Positions 25,459 through 34,056 of a stretch of DNA of 64,000 nucleotides are shown here, piece by piece. A model generated the notes under the pieces. The model made no database searches and had not been told where the DNA came from. It saw nothing but the letters and a program-made list of their open reading frames with translations. A program made the position numbers and the translations under genes. Each line of letters opens with the position of its first letter. Positions within the stretch are counted from its first letter, which is position 1. Source of the stretch: Flavobacteriaceae bacterium Ga0077528 (lineage in GTDB: Bacteria > Bacteroidota > Bacteroidia > Flavobacteriales > Flavobacteriaceae); assembly GCA_001464475.1 (NCBI GenBank), contig LNDX01000007.1, positions 1-64,000 of the forward strand, read 5' to 3'.

Positions 25459-27189
25459 TTACTCCATTATCCTATAAACTGGATATTGCAAATGCGCTTT
25501 TTCGTAATAAATAGAATTTTTATGAACCCAATCCAATTGAGCTTCTGGGTTTTCTGCAAAGGCTTTGTCTTCTAATTTCTTTTGTTCTAATTTGGCGCGC
25601 AATTCTGGATTTTTATTCAAATAGTCATTTGCTAAATCTTCAAAAACATAGTCGGAATAGCCTTCTTTTTGTTGCAATAAAGTGTCAAAAAAGTTCCAAT
25701 TGAAAAAGCTGTCCATCGCTTCTGGTTCTAATGTTTCTAGTAGAAATTTCACGCCCATTTGGTCGGTTTTGAACAAATAATCACCTTTTCTAAAATTCAT
25801 CTTTATTTTAGAACTTGTAATTTTTGTACTGTTGTGTGGATAATGTCCTTCGTAAGCATTTTTCGCTGTTTTATAATCGGCAATTCTATAACTTTCTACT
25901 TCAATTATCGTATCGGTTTTTAATCTTCGGAAGTCTAATTTATTTTCTTTCAAACGATCAATTACAGGCCAAAATCCTTGTGGAATAATATAAGCATTCG
26001 GAATTTTTACCGTTTGAACCGATTTATAATCTGCCATGAAAGGAATGTACTTTGTAAACGGAAGTTTTCGGTCGTAATACAATCGTTTGCCTGAAGTTAC
26101 ATCACTTTTTTTGTATTTTCCTTCGTAACCAAGAAACGGAATTTTGGTGATTTTGGTCGTATCAATTTCCCATTTAATTGTGTAATCACTTTTAGGTTGA
26201 AATTGTTTTTGATTTTCCAATCGTTTGGCTTTTATAGTTTTATAATTTTTATCAGCAAAATTTATTGTGGAAACCATAAACTCATAAGTAGCTTTCACAC
26301 GACTCGCGTAGTTTTTCAACATGTGCGTTTCAACAACAAAACCAATCGTATTAAACAAAGAAGTATAACCTGTAGCATACCTCGGACTTTCAAAAAACTG
26401 TTGAAAACCTTCGTCTGGTGTGCCGTGCCAAACGTTTACGTAAGGCGTGGTTTCTATCTTTTTTTGCTGTAAATCTTTTATAATCGATGGCGTCAATTCG
26501 TTTTTCATGTAATCGCCTAAAGCAGTTCCTAATTTCTTAGGTTCGGTCATGATGTAGGTCAACGTATATTGATAATCTGCGCCATTGCTCACGTGATTGT
26601 CTATGAAAATATCGGGATTAAATTCTTGGAATATTTTATAAAAACTATGCGTGTTTTTGGTGTCTGATTTGATGAAATCTCTGTTCAAATCAAAATTTCG
26701 AGCATTGCCACGAAAACCATATTCCTCTGGACCATCTTGATTGACGCGTGTCGTCGAATTTCTATTCAAACAACCACCAATATTATAAACCGGAATCGCA
26801 ACTACAATCACATTCTTTGGGACTTTAATTTTTCCTAAAGCCAAATCGCGGTACAATTGCATAGTCGCATCAATTCCGTCTGGTTCGCCTGCGTGAATTC
26901 CGTTATTGATTAATAGGATGCTTTTTTCGGAAGAGGCATAATTTAAATCAAATTCTTTTTCAGGATTGAAAATCACTACTTGCAAGCGTTCGCCACTATC
27001 GGTTTCACCCATATTTAAAACTTGAATGTTTTCAAAATCCAAATCCAATAGCTCATAATAACGAAGTATTTCTTGATAATCAGCACTTTGATTGCCATTT
27101 CCTTTTTCAAAATAGGTAGCGTATTTCGATTTATCTTGAGCCAAAAGAATTGTTGTAAATAGGAGGAAAGCAACTTTTATAAAACGCAT
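25459..27189 (-). CDS. M14 family zinc carboxypeptidase
   Basis: 576 residues, exported (signal peptide ends LLAQ). The zinc ligands are recognisable as H99 and E102 in HAGEPDG and H199 in DNHVSNG; the catalytic Glu is E287 in VVETHML. The DLNRDF segment matches the substrate-binding Asn-Arg pair. The ~240-residue C-terminal region after the catalytic domain is long for the family and probably a beta domain. Likely a periplasmic or secreted carboxypeptidase for nutrition. Confidence 0.92.
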   Translation of the reverse strand: MRFIKVAFLLFTTILLAQDKSKYATYFEKGNGNQSADYQEILRYYELLDLDFENIQVLNMGETDSGERLQVVIFNPEKEFDLNYASSEKSILLINNGIHAGEPDGIDATMQLYRDLALGKIKVPKNVIVVAIPVYNIGGCLNRNSTTRVNQDGPEEYGFRGNARNFDLNRDFIKSDTKNTHSFYKIFQEFNPDIFIDNHVSNGADYQYTLTYIMTEPKKLGTALGDYMKNELTPSIIKDLQQKKIETTPYVNVWHGTPDEGFQQFFESPRYATGYTSLFNTIGFVVETHMLKNYASRVKATYEFMVSTINFADKNYKTIKAKRLENQKQFQPKSDYTIKWEIDTTKITKIPFLGYEGKYKKSDVTSGKRLYYDRKLPFTKYIPFMADYKSVQTVKIPNAYIIPQGFWPVIDRLKENKLDFRRLKTDTIIEVESYRIADYKTAKNAYEGHYPHNSTKITSSKIKMNFRKGDYLFKTDQMGVKFLLETLEPEAMDSFFNWNFFDTLLQQKEGYSDYVFEDLANDYLNKNPELRAKLEQKKLEDKAFAENPEAQLDWVHKNSIYYEKAHLQYPVYRIME

Positions 27190-27247
27190 GAGTGTAATTT
27201 TTTTAGATTTTCAAAAGTAATTAACTTTTTCCAACTAGTATTTCGTA

Positions 27248-27275
27248 ATTCATAATTATTAATTCATAATTGGCT
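27248..27275 (+). repeat. Heptad repeat ATTCATA/ATTATTA next to the helicase promoter
   Basis: ATTCATA, ATTATTA, ATTCATA, ATTGGCT in strict 7-bp register, abutting the -7 box at 27277. The same unit occurs at 52151-52185. Confidence 0.85.
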
Positions 27276-27276
27276 T

Positions 27277-27284
27277 TATCTTTG
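27277..27284 (+). promoter_or_regulatory. -7 box (TATCTTTG) 4 nt before the helicase ATG
   Basis: Perfect TAnnTTTG; the layout TATCTTTG-CCAA-ATG matches that of pyrE and predicts a leaderless or nearly leaderless mRNA. Confidence 0.65.
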
Positions 27285-27288
27285 CCAA

Positions 27289-28632
27289 ATGAATAAAAAT
27301 CCACATTCCAATAATGTTCTTCTCAATTTAGGTATTGAGGAATTAAACGAAATGCAAGTTGTTGCTCAAGAAACCATCTTGAACGACGCCAATATTTTAC
27401 TACTTTCACCTACAGGTTCTGGAAAAACGTTAGCTTTTTTACTACCCATTTTTCAAATGTTGGGCGATACTTGCAAAGACGTTCAATGTTTGATTTTAGT
27501 TCCATCGCGTGAATTGGGTTTGCAGATTGAGCAAGTTTGGAAAAAAATGGGCACCGATTTCAAAGTAAATGTTTGTTATGGTGGTCATTCTATAGAAACA
27601 GAAATTAAGAATTTATCGAATCCTCCAGCGATTTTAATTGGAACGCCAGGTCGAATTGCCGATCATTTGGACAGAGGAACTTTTAATACAAATGATATCC
27701 AAACGTTGGTTTTGGACGAATTTGATAAGTCGTTGCAATTGGGTTTTCATGAGCAAATGAGTTTTATCATTTCAAGATTGAACAAGTTGAACAAACGCGT
27801 TTTGGTTTCGGCGACTTCCGATATTGAAATTCCGAAATACACACGAGTTTTGCAGCCAACGGTTTTGGATTTTATTCCAACGGAAGATTCGAGTAGCAAT
27901 TTGAGTTTGAAAATGGTCGTTTCTAAAGAAAAGGACAAAATTAATGCGCTTTTCAATTTGCTTTGTTCTTTAAAATCGGAAGCGGCGATTATCTTTTGCA
28001 ACCATCGTGATGCTGCCGAACGCATTAGCGACACATTGAACGAAAAAGGAATTTACTCGACGTATTATCATGGTGGCATGGATCAAGACGAACGCGAACG
28101 TGCTTTAATTCAGTTTAGAAACGGAAGTGTGAGTTATTTAATCACGACCGATTTAGCAGCGCGCGGATTAGACATTCCCGAAATGAAACACGTTATTCAT
28201 TATCATTTGCCGTTAAAAGAAGACGAATTTACCCATAGAAATGGTCGTACAGCTAGAATGTTAGCTTCTGGAACGGCGTACATTATTGCACATGAAAGTG
28301 AAAAAAAAATGGAGTATTTAGATTATAAAATGCCTGTTTTAAATTTAGAAAACGCAACAACTTTACCAAAACCACCCGAATTTCAAACGATTTATGTAAG
28401 TGGCGGAAAGAAAAACAAATTGAATAAAATTGACATTGTAGGTTTCTTTTCTCAAAAAGGAAAACTAGAAAAAGGTGATTTGGGCTTGATTGAAGTAAAA
28501 GATTTCATTTCGTTTGCTGCCGTAAAATCTAAAAAAGTAAAACAATTTTTGGCGAACATTCGTGATGAAAAAATGAAAGGAAAGAAGTTTAAAATTGAGG
28601 TTGCAAGGAAAGTTGTTAAGAAAGAGGAGTAG
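27289..28632 (+). CDS. DbpA-like DEAD-box RNA helicase
   Basis: 447 residues. Motif I SPTGSGKT (40-47), Ia PSRELG, motif II DEFD (143-146, in place of DEAD), motif III SAT (174-176), motif VI HRNGRTAR (316-323). The C-terminus (~372-440) looks like a DbpA RNA-binding domain (SGGKKNKLNKIDIVGFF ... IEVKDFISFAAV). DbpA binds 23S rRNA helix 92 during large-subunit assembly. The final Ala-to-Phe change in motif II is unusual. The promoter is built on a heptad repeat. Confidence 0.92.
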   Translation: MNKNPHSNNVLLNLGIEELNEMQVVAQETILNDANILLLSPTGSGKTLAFLLPIFQMLGDTCKDVQCLILVPSRELGLQIEQVWKKMGTDFKVNVCYGGHSIETEIKNLSNPPAILIGTPGRIADHLDRGTFNTNDIQTLVLDEFDKSLQLGFHEQMSFIISRLNKLNKRVLVSATSDIEIPKYTRVLQPTVLDFIPTEDSSSNLSLKMVVSKEKDKINALFNLLCSLKSEAAIIFCNHRDAAERISDTLNEKGIYSTYYHGGMDQDERERALIQFRNGSVSYLITTDLAARGLDIPEMKHVIHYHLPLKEDEFTHRNGRTARMLASGTAYIIAHESEKKMEYLDYKMPVLNLENATTLPKPPEFQTIYVSGGKKNKLNKIDIVGFFSQKGKLEKGDLGLIEVKDFISFAAVKSKKVKQFLANIRDEKMKGKKFKIEVARKVVKKEE

Positions 28633-28786
28633 GGTTTAAAAAAAACGTTCCATGCTTTTCGTCTGTTGCTGCTGCAAGCGCGAAACAAACCTTAAAAATT
28701 TCTTTGAAAATAGAGTTGTAGTCATCAGATTATTTTTCACGAAGAACAAAATAGTAAGCCCAGCCCAGCAATAGCGCAAACATGTG

Positions 28787-28802
28787 TTATGCGTCGTTCT
28801 TT
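28787..28802 (+). repeat. Left arm of a 16-bp inverted repeat bracketing the RloC-like gene
   Basis: TTATGCGTCGTTCTTT lies just outside the stop codon of the RloC-like gene (28806). Its inverted partner, with one mismatch, is at 31193-31208. The neighbouring 28633-28786 has no gene; it contains a G-rich GGGCTGGGC stretch on the minus strand. Confidence 0.75.
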
Positions 28803-28805
28803 TGA

Positions 28806-31136
28806 TTATATTAGTTGTATCAATTTCAGAGTTCTTTCACAATAATTTCTTAATTCAGCATCTGTTATCGGTTCGCTGTCGGCATTTGTATTATGTCTAT
28901 GATGATACTTTTTAGAATAATCATTTATATCAGCCAATTCATTAACTTCTGGCAGCAATCTGTTGTAAGCGTCCGTGGCATTTGAGTTTCTAACTTTATC
29001 AATAAAATTACCAAGCCATTCAGAAGGTGTTACTATATCAAAAAATTTTAGATGAAAATAGCTTTCTAACGCTGGTCTAATGCATCTTGCAATATTTCTT
29101 CTGTCTTGGTCAGTATAGCAACCATTGACCAAGTAGTTTTTGATTGTAGTGCTATCTTTTAGGACGCTTGATAATGTTTCATTGTCTATTAAATATTCTA
29201 CAATACAGCTTGTATTTCCGATGAATTCTATTTTACTACATTGAGTAGTTAAATTTGTTTGGTTTGCATTCTTCCAGAATTCTCCAGCAAAAATAATATT
29301 ATGAGTAAGAACAAATAATTGTTTTGCTTGTTGTCCAAAATATAACAGTTTTGATATAGTAGTTGATTTTCTATTAAGGTCAAAACTGGAAACAGGATCG
29401 TCAAAAACGATTATCTTATCTTGAATATTTCCATCAACTTCTAATTTTGTTAAAAAGAAAGCTAAAGCTAAAGCGGTTTTGTCTCCTTCACTTAAAGAAT
29501 ATTTAAAGCTTTGAGTAATTGGATTTTCTTCAAGTTTAATTTCATTTCCGTTTATGTGTAATGCATATTTTATCATTGGCTCTTTACTGCTGCCAACATA
29601 CACGCTATCTAATCCACGAATCTCCAAATACGGAGCAAACGCTTGAAGATATTGGTTAATTTTAGTAGAATAACTTGAAAATATTGTTGTAGAATATGTG
29701 TCGAGTAAACCTTGTTTAGTATCTTTTTCTACTTTAAGATTTTCAACGGCAGAATTATAAGTTACTAAATCAGTGCATAGACCATTAATAGTTGAATCGT
29801 TTCTTTTTTGTATGGCTTTGAGTTTTTTTAAATCTGTTTCTAGTAACGCTGAATTAGGTTGACTCATAGATTTCATTGCACTAATTGACAAATTGTATGC
29901 CGTAATATTAGTATTAAAGTCCTCAATTTTTTTATTGAAAGCGATGACTATATTTTCAAAATGTGTTAGGCTTGAAAACTCCTGAGCCTCAATCGGATTT
30001 TCTGATTTTAGGCGAAAACTTTCTTTTATTGCATCAAAAGATTCTTTAAAATTTTCTTTTTCATGGATTATTGATGTCAAATTAGGTATTTGAGGAATGT
30101 GAGTTTTCCAAAATTCGATCAAGTTTAAGTTTGCAGTTATTTTATTTTCTATTTCTAAGAATTGAGCTTCTAAATTAAAACTTGAAATGGATAAGTTTTG
30201 TTTTTTTAACTCTTCGAGTAATGTTTTATACTCTTCGTTAAAGTATTGCTTATACGCTTTAATTATTTCTATTGAATCATCCAATGGTCTTAAGCAAAAG
30301 GGACAATCATCATTTTCATTTTCTATTGTTTCATATCCTTGTTTAATCCACTGTTCAGATGTTCCATCCATATCAAGATGTTCTTTATGTTCATTGAATC
30401 TTTCTAGATATGTATCGGATATATTATCAATAGATTTTGATAGAGTTGTCTTTAATTCAGAAATGTTAAAAGGAAGTTCAAGTAATTGAATTTCATTTAA
30501 TGATACCTTCGACTGAATTGTTTGAAAGTTATTTGCAGTTACAATTTCAGCTTCTTTAAGTGATATTTTATTTTCAATGTCTAAGTCAACTGGAATAGTT
30601 GTATAAGCTACAGCAGAGTATGCATTGTCTATCGCAAGTTCAATTTTATCTGAAGTTTCTTTAATAATTTTGTTACCATTCTGTATTCTTTCTTTTATAG
30701 ATTGAATTTCTAGTTTTAATGTAATCCCTTGCTGTCCAAAAATTACCTCAAATAGATTCTTTTTATGTGAAGTTTGAATTTCTAAACCAGTATATATATT
30801 CTCATTGATAAAATGGATGTCAAAAATTTCTATATTTGGATAATGATTATCCCAAACGTTAGTATTGTAAGTTGATTTAGGATTTGTAGCATTATCTGTC
30901 AAAACTTCTATCGTTTGAGAAAAAGTTGTATCAAAAGCTCTTTTCTTTGGTAACAGAAGATTGTCTCCTTTCAATGAATTTAGTATTATTGCCATTGTTG
31001 TCTTTCCACTACCATTTTCTCCGTAAATGAGATTTAACTTTTCAAAATCTGTAGTTCTATGTCCTGATAAAACTGTACTGTGGTTATAATTTAGAAACTT
31101 CCCTGTACCCGATATTTTTATAAATCTCTTTATCAT
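28806..31136 (-). CDS. RloC-like ABC ATPase with zinc hook, candidate anticodon nuclease
   Basis: 776 residues of AAA_13/RloC architecture. Walker A GENGSGKTT (39-47); long coiled-coil arms with a central zinc-hook motif CPFC (278-281); ABC signature LSEGDK (548-553); Walker B IIVFDDP (575-581); H-loop LTHN (610-613). The C-terminal ~115 residues carry RxxxE (R687, E691) and an HHRH cluster (745-748), in the region where PrrC/RloC tRNases place their Arg-Glu-His catalytic set. RloC proteins cut tRNA in response to DNA damage or phage, exceeding PrrC in excising the wobble base. Nuclease activity here is inferred. It stands alone, without a restriction system, and is closely bracketed by an inverted repeat. 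Confidence 0.8.
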   Translation of the reverse strand: MIKRFIKISGTGKFLNYNHSTVLSGHRTTDFEKLNLIYGENGSGKTTMAIILNSLKGDNLLLPKKRAFDTTFSQTIEVLTDNATNPKSTYNTNVWDNHYPNIEIFDIHFINENIYTGLEIQTSHKKNLFEVIFGQQGITLKLEIQSIKERIQNGNKIIKETSDKIELAIDNAYSAVAYTTIPVDLDIENKISLKEAEIVTANNFQTIQSKVSLNEIQLLELPFNISELKTTLSKSIDNISDTYLERFNEHKEHLDMDGTSEQWIKQGYETIENENDDCPFCLRPLDDSIEIIKAYKQYFNEEYKTLLEELKKQNLSISSFNLEAQFLEIENKITANLNLIEFWKTHIPQIPNLTSIIHEKENFKESFDAIKESFRLKSENPIEAQEFSSLTHFENIVIAFNKKIEDFNTNITAYNLSISAMKSMSQPNSALLETDLKKLKAIQKRNDSTINGLCTDLVTYNSAVENLKVEKDTKQGLLDTYSTTIFSSYSTKINQYLQAFAPYLEIRGLDSVYVGSSKEPMIKYALHINGNEIKLEENPITQSFKYSLSEGDKTALALAFFLTKLEVDGNIQDKIIVFDDPVSSFDLNRKSTTISKLLYFGQQAKQLFVLTHNIIFAGEFWKNANQTNLTTQCSKIEFIGNTSCIVEYLIDNETLSSVLKDSTTIKNYLVNGCYTDQDRRNIARCIRPALESYFHLKFFDIVTPSEWLGNFIDKVRNSNATDAYNRLLPEVNELADINDYSKKYHHRHNTNADSEPITDAELRNYCERTLKLIQLI

Positions 31137-31192
31137 AAACTTTCAAATATTTGTAAAAATAATCATTTAGGTTTGGTTTAGCTATAGTCGTG

Positions 31193-31208
31193 AAAGAATG
31201 ACGCATAA
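31193..31208 (-). repeat. Right arm of the inverted repeat bracketing the RloC-like gene
   Basis: Reads TTATGCGTCATTCTTT on the minus strand, 15 of 16 identical to the left arm at 28787-28802. It lies 56 bp before the start of the RloC-like gene. Confidence 0.75.
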
Positions 31209-31254
31209 GGTGTCGTCGCTTCACGAAGTTGTGGATTTTCAACACTTTCGTTTA

Positions 31255-31262
31255 CAAATATA
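31255..31262 (-). promoter_or_regulatory. Candidate -7 box (TATATTTG) of the RloC-like gene
   Basis: Perfect TAnnTTTG on the minus strand about 118 nt before the start codon. The inverted-repeat arm would therefore be in the 5' leader of the mRNA. Confidence 0.5.
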
Positions 31263-31340
31263 GACAAAATTTAGCTTCAAAATTACCAATTCTGATATAT
31301 ACCAAACCCCGCAATTTCGTGAAACGGTTGTTAGTGGTTG

Positions 31341-32243
31341 TTATTTTTCAGGTTCGTTTTTAACATATTTTTTCAAAGCCATTCTCGGCAAACCTAATCC
31401 TAATGTTTGTCTATCTTGATAAACATAAACAGGTTTTTCTTTATAATTTTGATTTATTAAATCTTTTTTATCATTGTATTTTTCAGGCAATTTATTTACT
31501 AAATCGTTTAGTTTTTCATAATCAAATTCGTGTATTTCAATTCTGTTTTTGAGGATTTCGATAATATCATCAAGTATATATTTAACCTCTCTATTCAATT
31601 CAACTTGAAGTAGAGCTGTTCTCAAATAACTAGAAAGTGCATTTGATTCCACACCTTTAATTTTCCAAATATCCCCTTCATTTTTCTCTACATTGATTTT
31701 AAGAGCTTTTACTTCGTCAGTCAACTCTTTTTTGTAAGAACTAATTTTAAAATTAATTAATTCCTCTTTAATGTCCAATAAACTTTTTGATTTTTCAAGT
31801 TCATTATTTATTTTGTCAACAACATCTTTTTCGAGTTTTTCTAATAATTTATCTAATTTTTCGATTTGCTCTTTATTGATTATTGCAAAATCATTTTTAA
31901 GTTCAGATTTTAATTCTGTTATTTTTTCATCAATGTCTTTTTTTATGTAATCGATTTCTTTTTTATTTATTCTCCAATTGAAAAAAATTTGGCTTCCAAG
32001 AATTGCTAAAAGAAATGCAACTGATATTCCTATAACCCATTGAATAGTCGTTATCAATGAATTATTATTTTCTTTAGCATTTTCATAGAGTAATTTATAA
32101 GCACCACTTTCTGTTAGATTAGTTTTCTTTTCGGTACTAATTTTCTGTGCAATACTCTCTTTTGAATTTGAATCAATTTTTTGTGCATTTGTTAAATAAA
32201 AAACTAATAATAAAAAAAATAATGCTTTAAATTTATGTTTCAT
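31341..32243 (-). CDS. Coiled-coil membrane protein of unknown function
   Basis: 300 residues. Signal peptide (MKHKFKALFFLLLVFYLTNAQ), short extracytoplasmic segment, one transmembrane helix (~64-88, TTIQWVIGISVAFLLAILGSQIFF), then ~130 residues of strongly charged heptad-type coiled coil, and a helical C-terminal part (SNALSSYLRTALLQVELNREVKY). No enzyme motif is visible. It lies in the accessory stretch upstream of the RloC-like gene but has a different junction (205 bp), so a joint function is only possible. Fast-evolving or acquired is inference. Confidence 0.6.
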   Translation of the reverse strand: MKHKFKALFFLLLVFYLTNAQKIDSNSKESIAQKISTEKKTNLTESGAYKLLYENAKENNNSLITTIQWVIGISVAFLLAILGSQIFFNWRINKKEIDYIKKDIDEKITELKSELKNDFAIINKEQIEKLDKLLEKLEKDVVDKINNELEKSKSLLDIKEELINFKISSYKKELTDEVKALKINVEKNEGDIWKIKGVESNALSSYLRTALLQVELNREVKYILDDIIEILKNRIEIHEFDYEKLNDLVNKLPEKYNDKKDLINQNYKEKPVYVYQDRQTLGLGLPRMALKKYVKNEPEK

Positions 32244-32426
32244 ATTTTAATTTACAGATTTTAAGTTTTAAAATTGCGTTAGATTTTTGAGTCTTGCGGT
32301 ATAATAGCCAAAAACTCTCTAATATGCGCCACAAACAAAAGTTTACATTTATTTGTAAGCGTTTGTAATGAATCGTAAATATATAAAAATATACCTTGAA
32401 TAATTACGGTTTTCCTCATTCCATAA

Positions 32427-32466
32427 AAAAAAGCTAAAAATTAGTTCTAACTTTTAGCTTTTTTAA
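32427..32466 (-). terminator. Intrinsic terminator after coaD
   Basis: AAAAAAGCTAAAA pairs with TTTTAGCTTTTTT (outer, 32427-32439/32452-32464) and TTAG with CTAA (inner), ending in T on either strand. The remainder of 32244-32426 shows no gene. Confidence 0.8.
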
Positions 32467-32490
32467 TAGTATTTTTAATCTGCAAACAGT

Positions 32491-32943
32491 TTAAATCCTC
32501 ACAGAATCTGGTACTAAAACCGTATAATCGCCACCATTTCGCAATACATCGCGCACAATACTTGAGGAAATATAAGACGTTTTGGATGCGGTTAATAAGA
32601 ACACAGTTTCAATTTTAGACAAGCGTCTGTTGGTGTGGGCAATGGCTTTTTCAAATTCAAAATCGGCAGGATTTCGCAAGCCACGTAAGATGAATTCGGC
32701 TTTTTCTTTTCGGCATAAATCAATCGTCAAACCTTCGTACGTGATTACTTTTACTTTGGGTTCGTCTTTAAAAGCTTCTTCGATAAAGCGTTTTCGGTCT
32801 TCAAGAGAAAACATGTATTTTTTTTCGGCATTGATTCCAATGGCTACAATGACTTCATCAAAAAGCGAAATGCCTCTTTTAATAATGTCGTAATGACCAT
32901 TTGTAATAGGATCAAAGGAACCTGGAAATATGGCTTTTTTCAT
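32491..32943 (-). CDS. coaD: Pantetheine-phosphate adenylyltransferase
   Basis: 150 residues. Nucleotidyltransferase motif PGSFDPITNGHYDII (the HxGH-type site reads NGHYD), later RGLRNPADFEFE and TASKTSYISSSIVRDVL. It makes dephospho-CoA from 4'-phosphopantetheine and ATP. Its ATG shares one base with the stop of the zinc-ribbon gene (TAATG), so translation is coupled. Last gene of the ddl-coaD operon. Confidence 0.97.
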   Translation of the reverse strand: MKKAIFPGSFDPITNGHYDIIKRGISLFDEVIVAIGINAEKKYMFSLEDRKRFIEEAFKDEPKVKVITYEGLTIDLCRKEKAEFILRGLRNPADFEFEKAIAHTNRRLSKIETVFLLTASKTSYISSSIVRDVLRNGGDYTVLVPDSVRI

Positions 32944-33551
32944 TAGTTTCTTTCAATTTCGTATATTTTCTTGTCTTTATACATTTTTCTAATTTCTTCT
33001 TTAGAATAACCATAAAGCTCTTTGTAGTTTTCAGGTTTGTCAATGTCATTGATTCCTGAAGTTTTGTTGGTTTCCATATCATTTACAAGAACATGAAGAC
33101 TATCTTTCAAAACGCTTTCAACTTTCATTGTAGAATAATACCCTGGATTTGATTCAAATTTATAAATGTCACCCACTTTTGGAGCTTTTAGATATTCGGC
33201 TTCTTTTTTCTCAGTTTCACCAGAACTATAAATTCCAATGGCAACTAAAACAGCAACAATTCCCAATCCTGAAAACATCCAAATTGGAGTTTTTGCACCG
33301 TCTTTTTCTTTTTCTCTGTCTAATTTTGTTTGAATAGGTTGCGGTAATTCGCTGTATTCAAAGGTTCTTTTGCAATTATTACATTCAGCTACAGTTGTTT
33401 TTCCAATTGGAAAAAACGGAATCCAATAAACATGAGCATACTTACCGAAAACGGCGTAATTCATTGAAGTATTGGTTTCACAATGAGGACAATCTACATT
33501 GATTACTTGTCCGTTTTTGATATTGCTTGCTTTTGTTCCGTAAAAAATCAT
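32943..33551 (-). CDS. Zinc-ribbon membrane protein, paralogue 3
   Basis: 202 residues. N-terminal zinc ribbon with CPHC (residues ~21-24) and CNNC (~57-60), separated by a hydrophobic stretch YAHVYWIPFFPIGK. A single membrane helix (~93-110) follows, then a ~90-residue C-terminal domain (VGDIYKFESNPGYYSTMKV ... YGYSKEEIRKMYKDKKIYEIERN). The C-terminal domain is shared with the two genes upstream. I do not recognise a named family. Confidence 0.7.
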   Translation of the reverse strand: MIFYGTKASNIKNGQVINVDCPHCETNTSMNYAVFGKYAHVYWIPFFPIGKTTVAECNNCKRTFEYSELPQPIQTKLDREKEKDGAKTPIWMFSGLGIVAVLVAIGIYSSGETEKKEAEYLKAPKVGDIYKFESNPGYYSTMKVESVLKDSLHVLVNDMETNKTSGINDIDKPENYKELYGYSKEEIRKMYKDKKIYEIERN

Positions 33552-33651
33552 AGTTTTGGTTTTGGTTAGTTTTTTTATTGATGTAATTCGATTTTCTTTA
33601 TACTTTGTGTTTTAAAATTACTTGTAAAAATGCTACTTCGTACTATTATAA

Positions 33652-34047
33652 TTAATCTCTATTAACAGAAATAATAGAATCTTGCGCGAACAGACTTTCT
33701 AGTTTTTTCTTAGAGTAGGCTTCTTTAAAAAGACCATAATTTCTGTCAATATCAATCTCGCTTATTCCTTCAACTTTATCCGTTTTCATATTGTTAACGG
33801 TAACAAAAATAGTATCATTTCTTAAATAGAGAACTTTTGCAGTGCTATAAAAACCATCCTCAATTTTCATTTCATAGACATCTCCAGCTTTAGGATTATC
33901 AATATATGTTTTTTCTTTGTCTCTTTTGTAGGTGTAATAAATAGCACCAATTCCCATTAAAAGAGCGATTGATACTATTATTATGATTACAATCCAAATG
34001 GGTTTTAATTTTTTGCTTTTGTTTTCTTGAGGGTTTGAGTTTTCCAT
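33652..34047 (-). CDS. Membrane protein, paralogue 2 (no zinc ribbon)
   Basis: 131 residues: a short N-terminus rich in Asn/Lys, one membrane helix (~18-40) and the shared C-terminal domain (AGDVYEMKIEDGFYSTAKV ... AYSKKKLESLFAQDSIISVNRD). It lacks the zinc-ribbon half of its neighbours, apparently a truncated or domain-lost version. 9 bp upstream ends the next paralogue gene. Confidence 0.7.
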   Translation of the reverse strand: MENSNPQENKSKKLKPIWIVIIIIVSIALLMGIGAIYYTYKRDKEKTYIDNPKAGDVYEMKIEDGFYSTAKVLYLRNDTIFVTVNNMKTDKVEGISEIDIDRNYGLFKEAYSKKKLESLFAQDSIISVNRD

Positions 34048-34056
34048 AGTTTTTGG

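Noticed and set aside
28633-31340. Integron attC sites at the island junctions
   Set aside because: The inverted repeat lacks the GTTRRRY / RYYYAAC core boxes, and no integron integrase is present.
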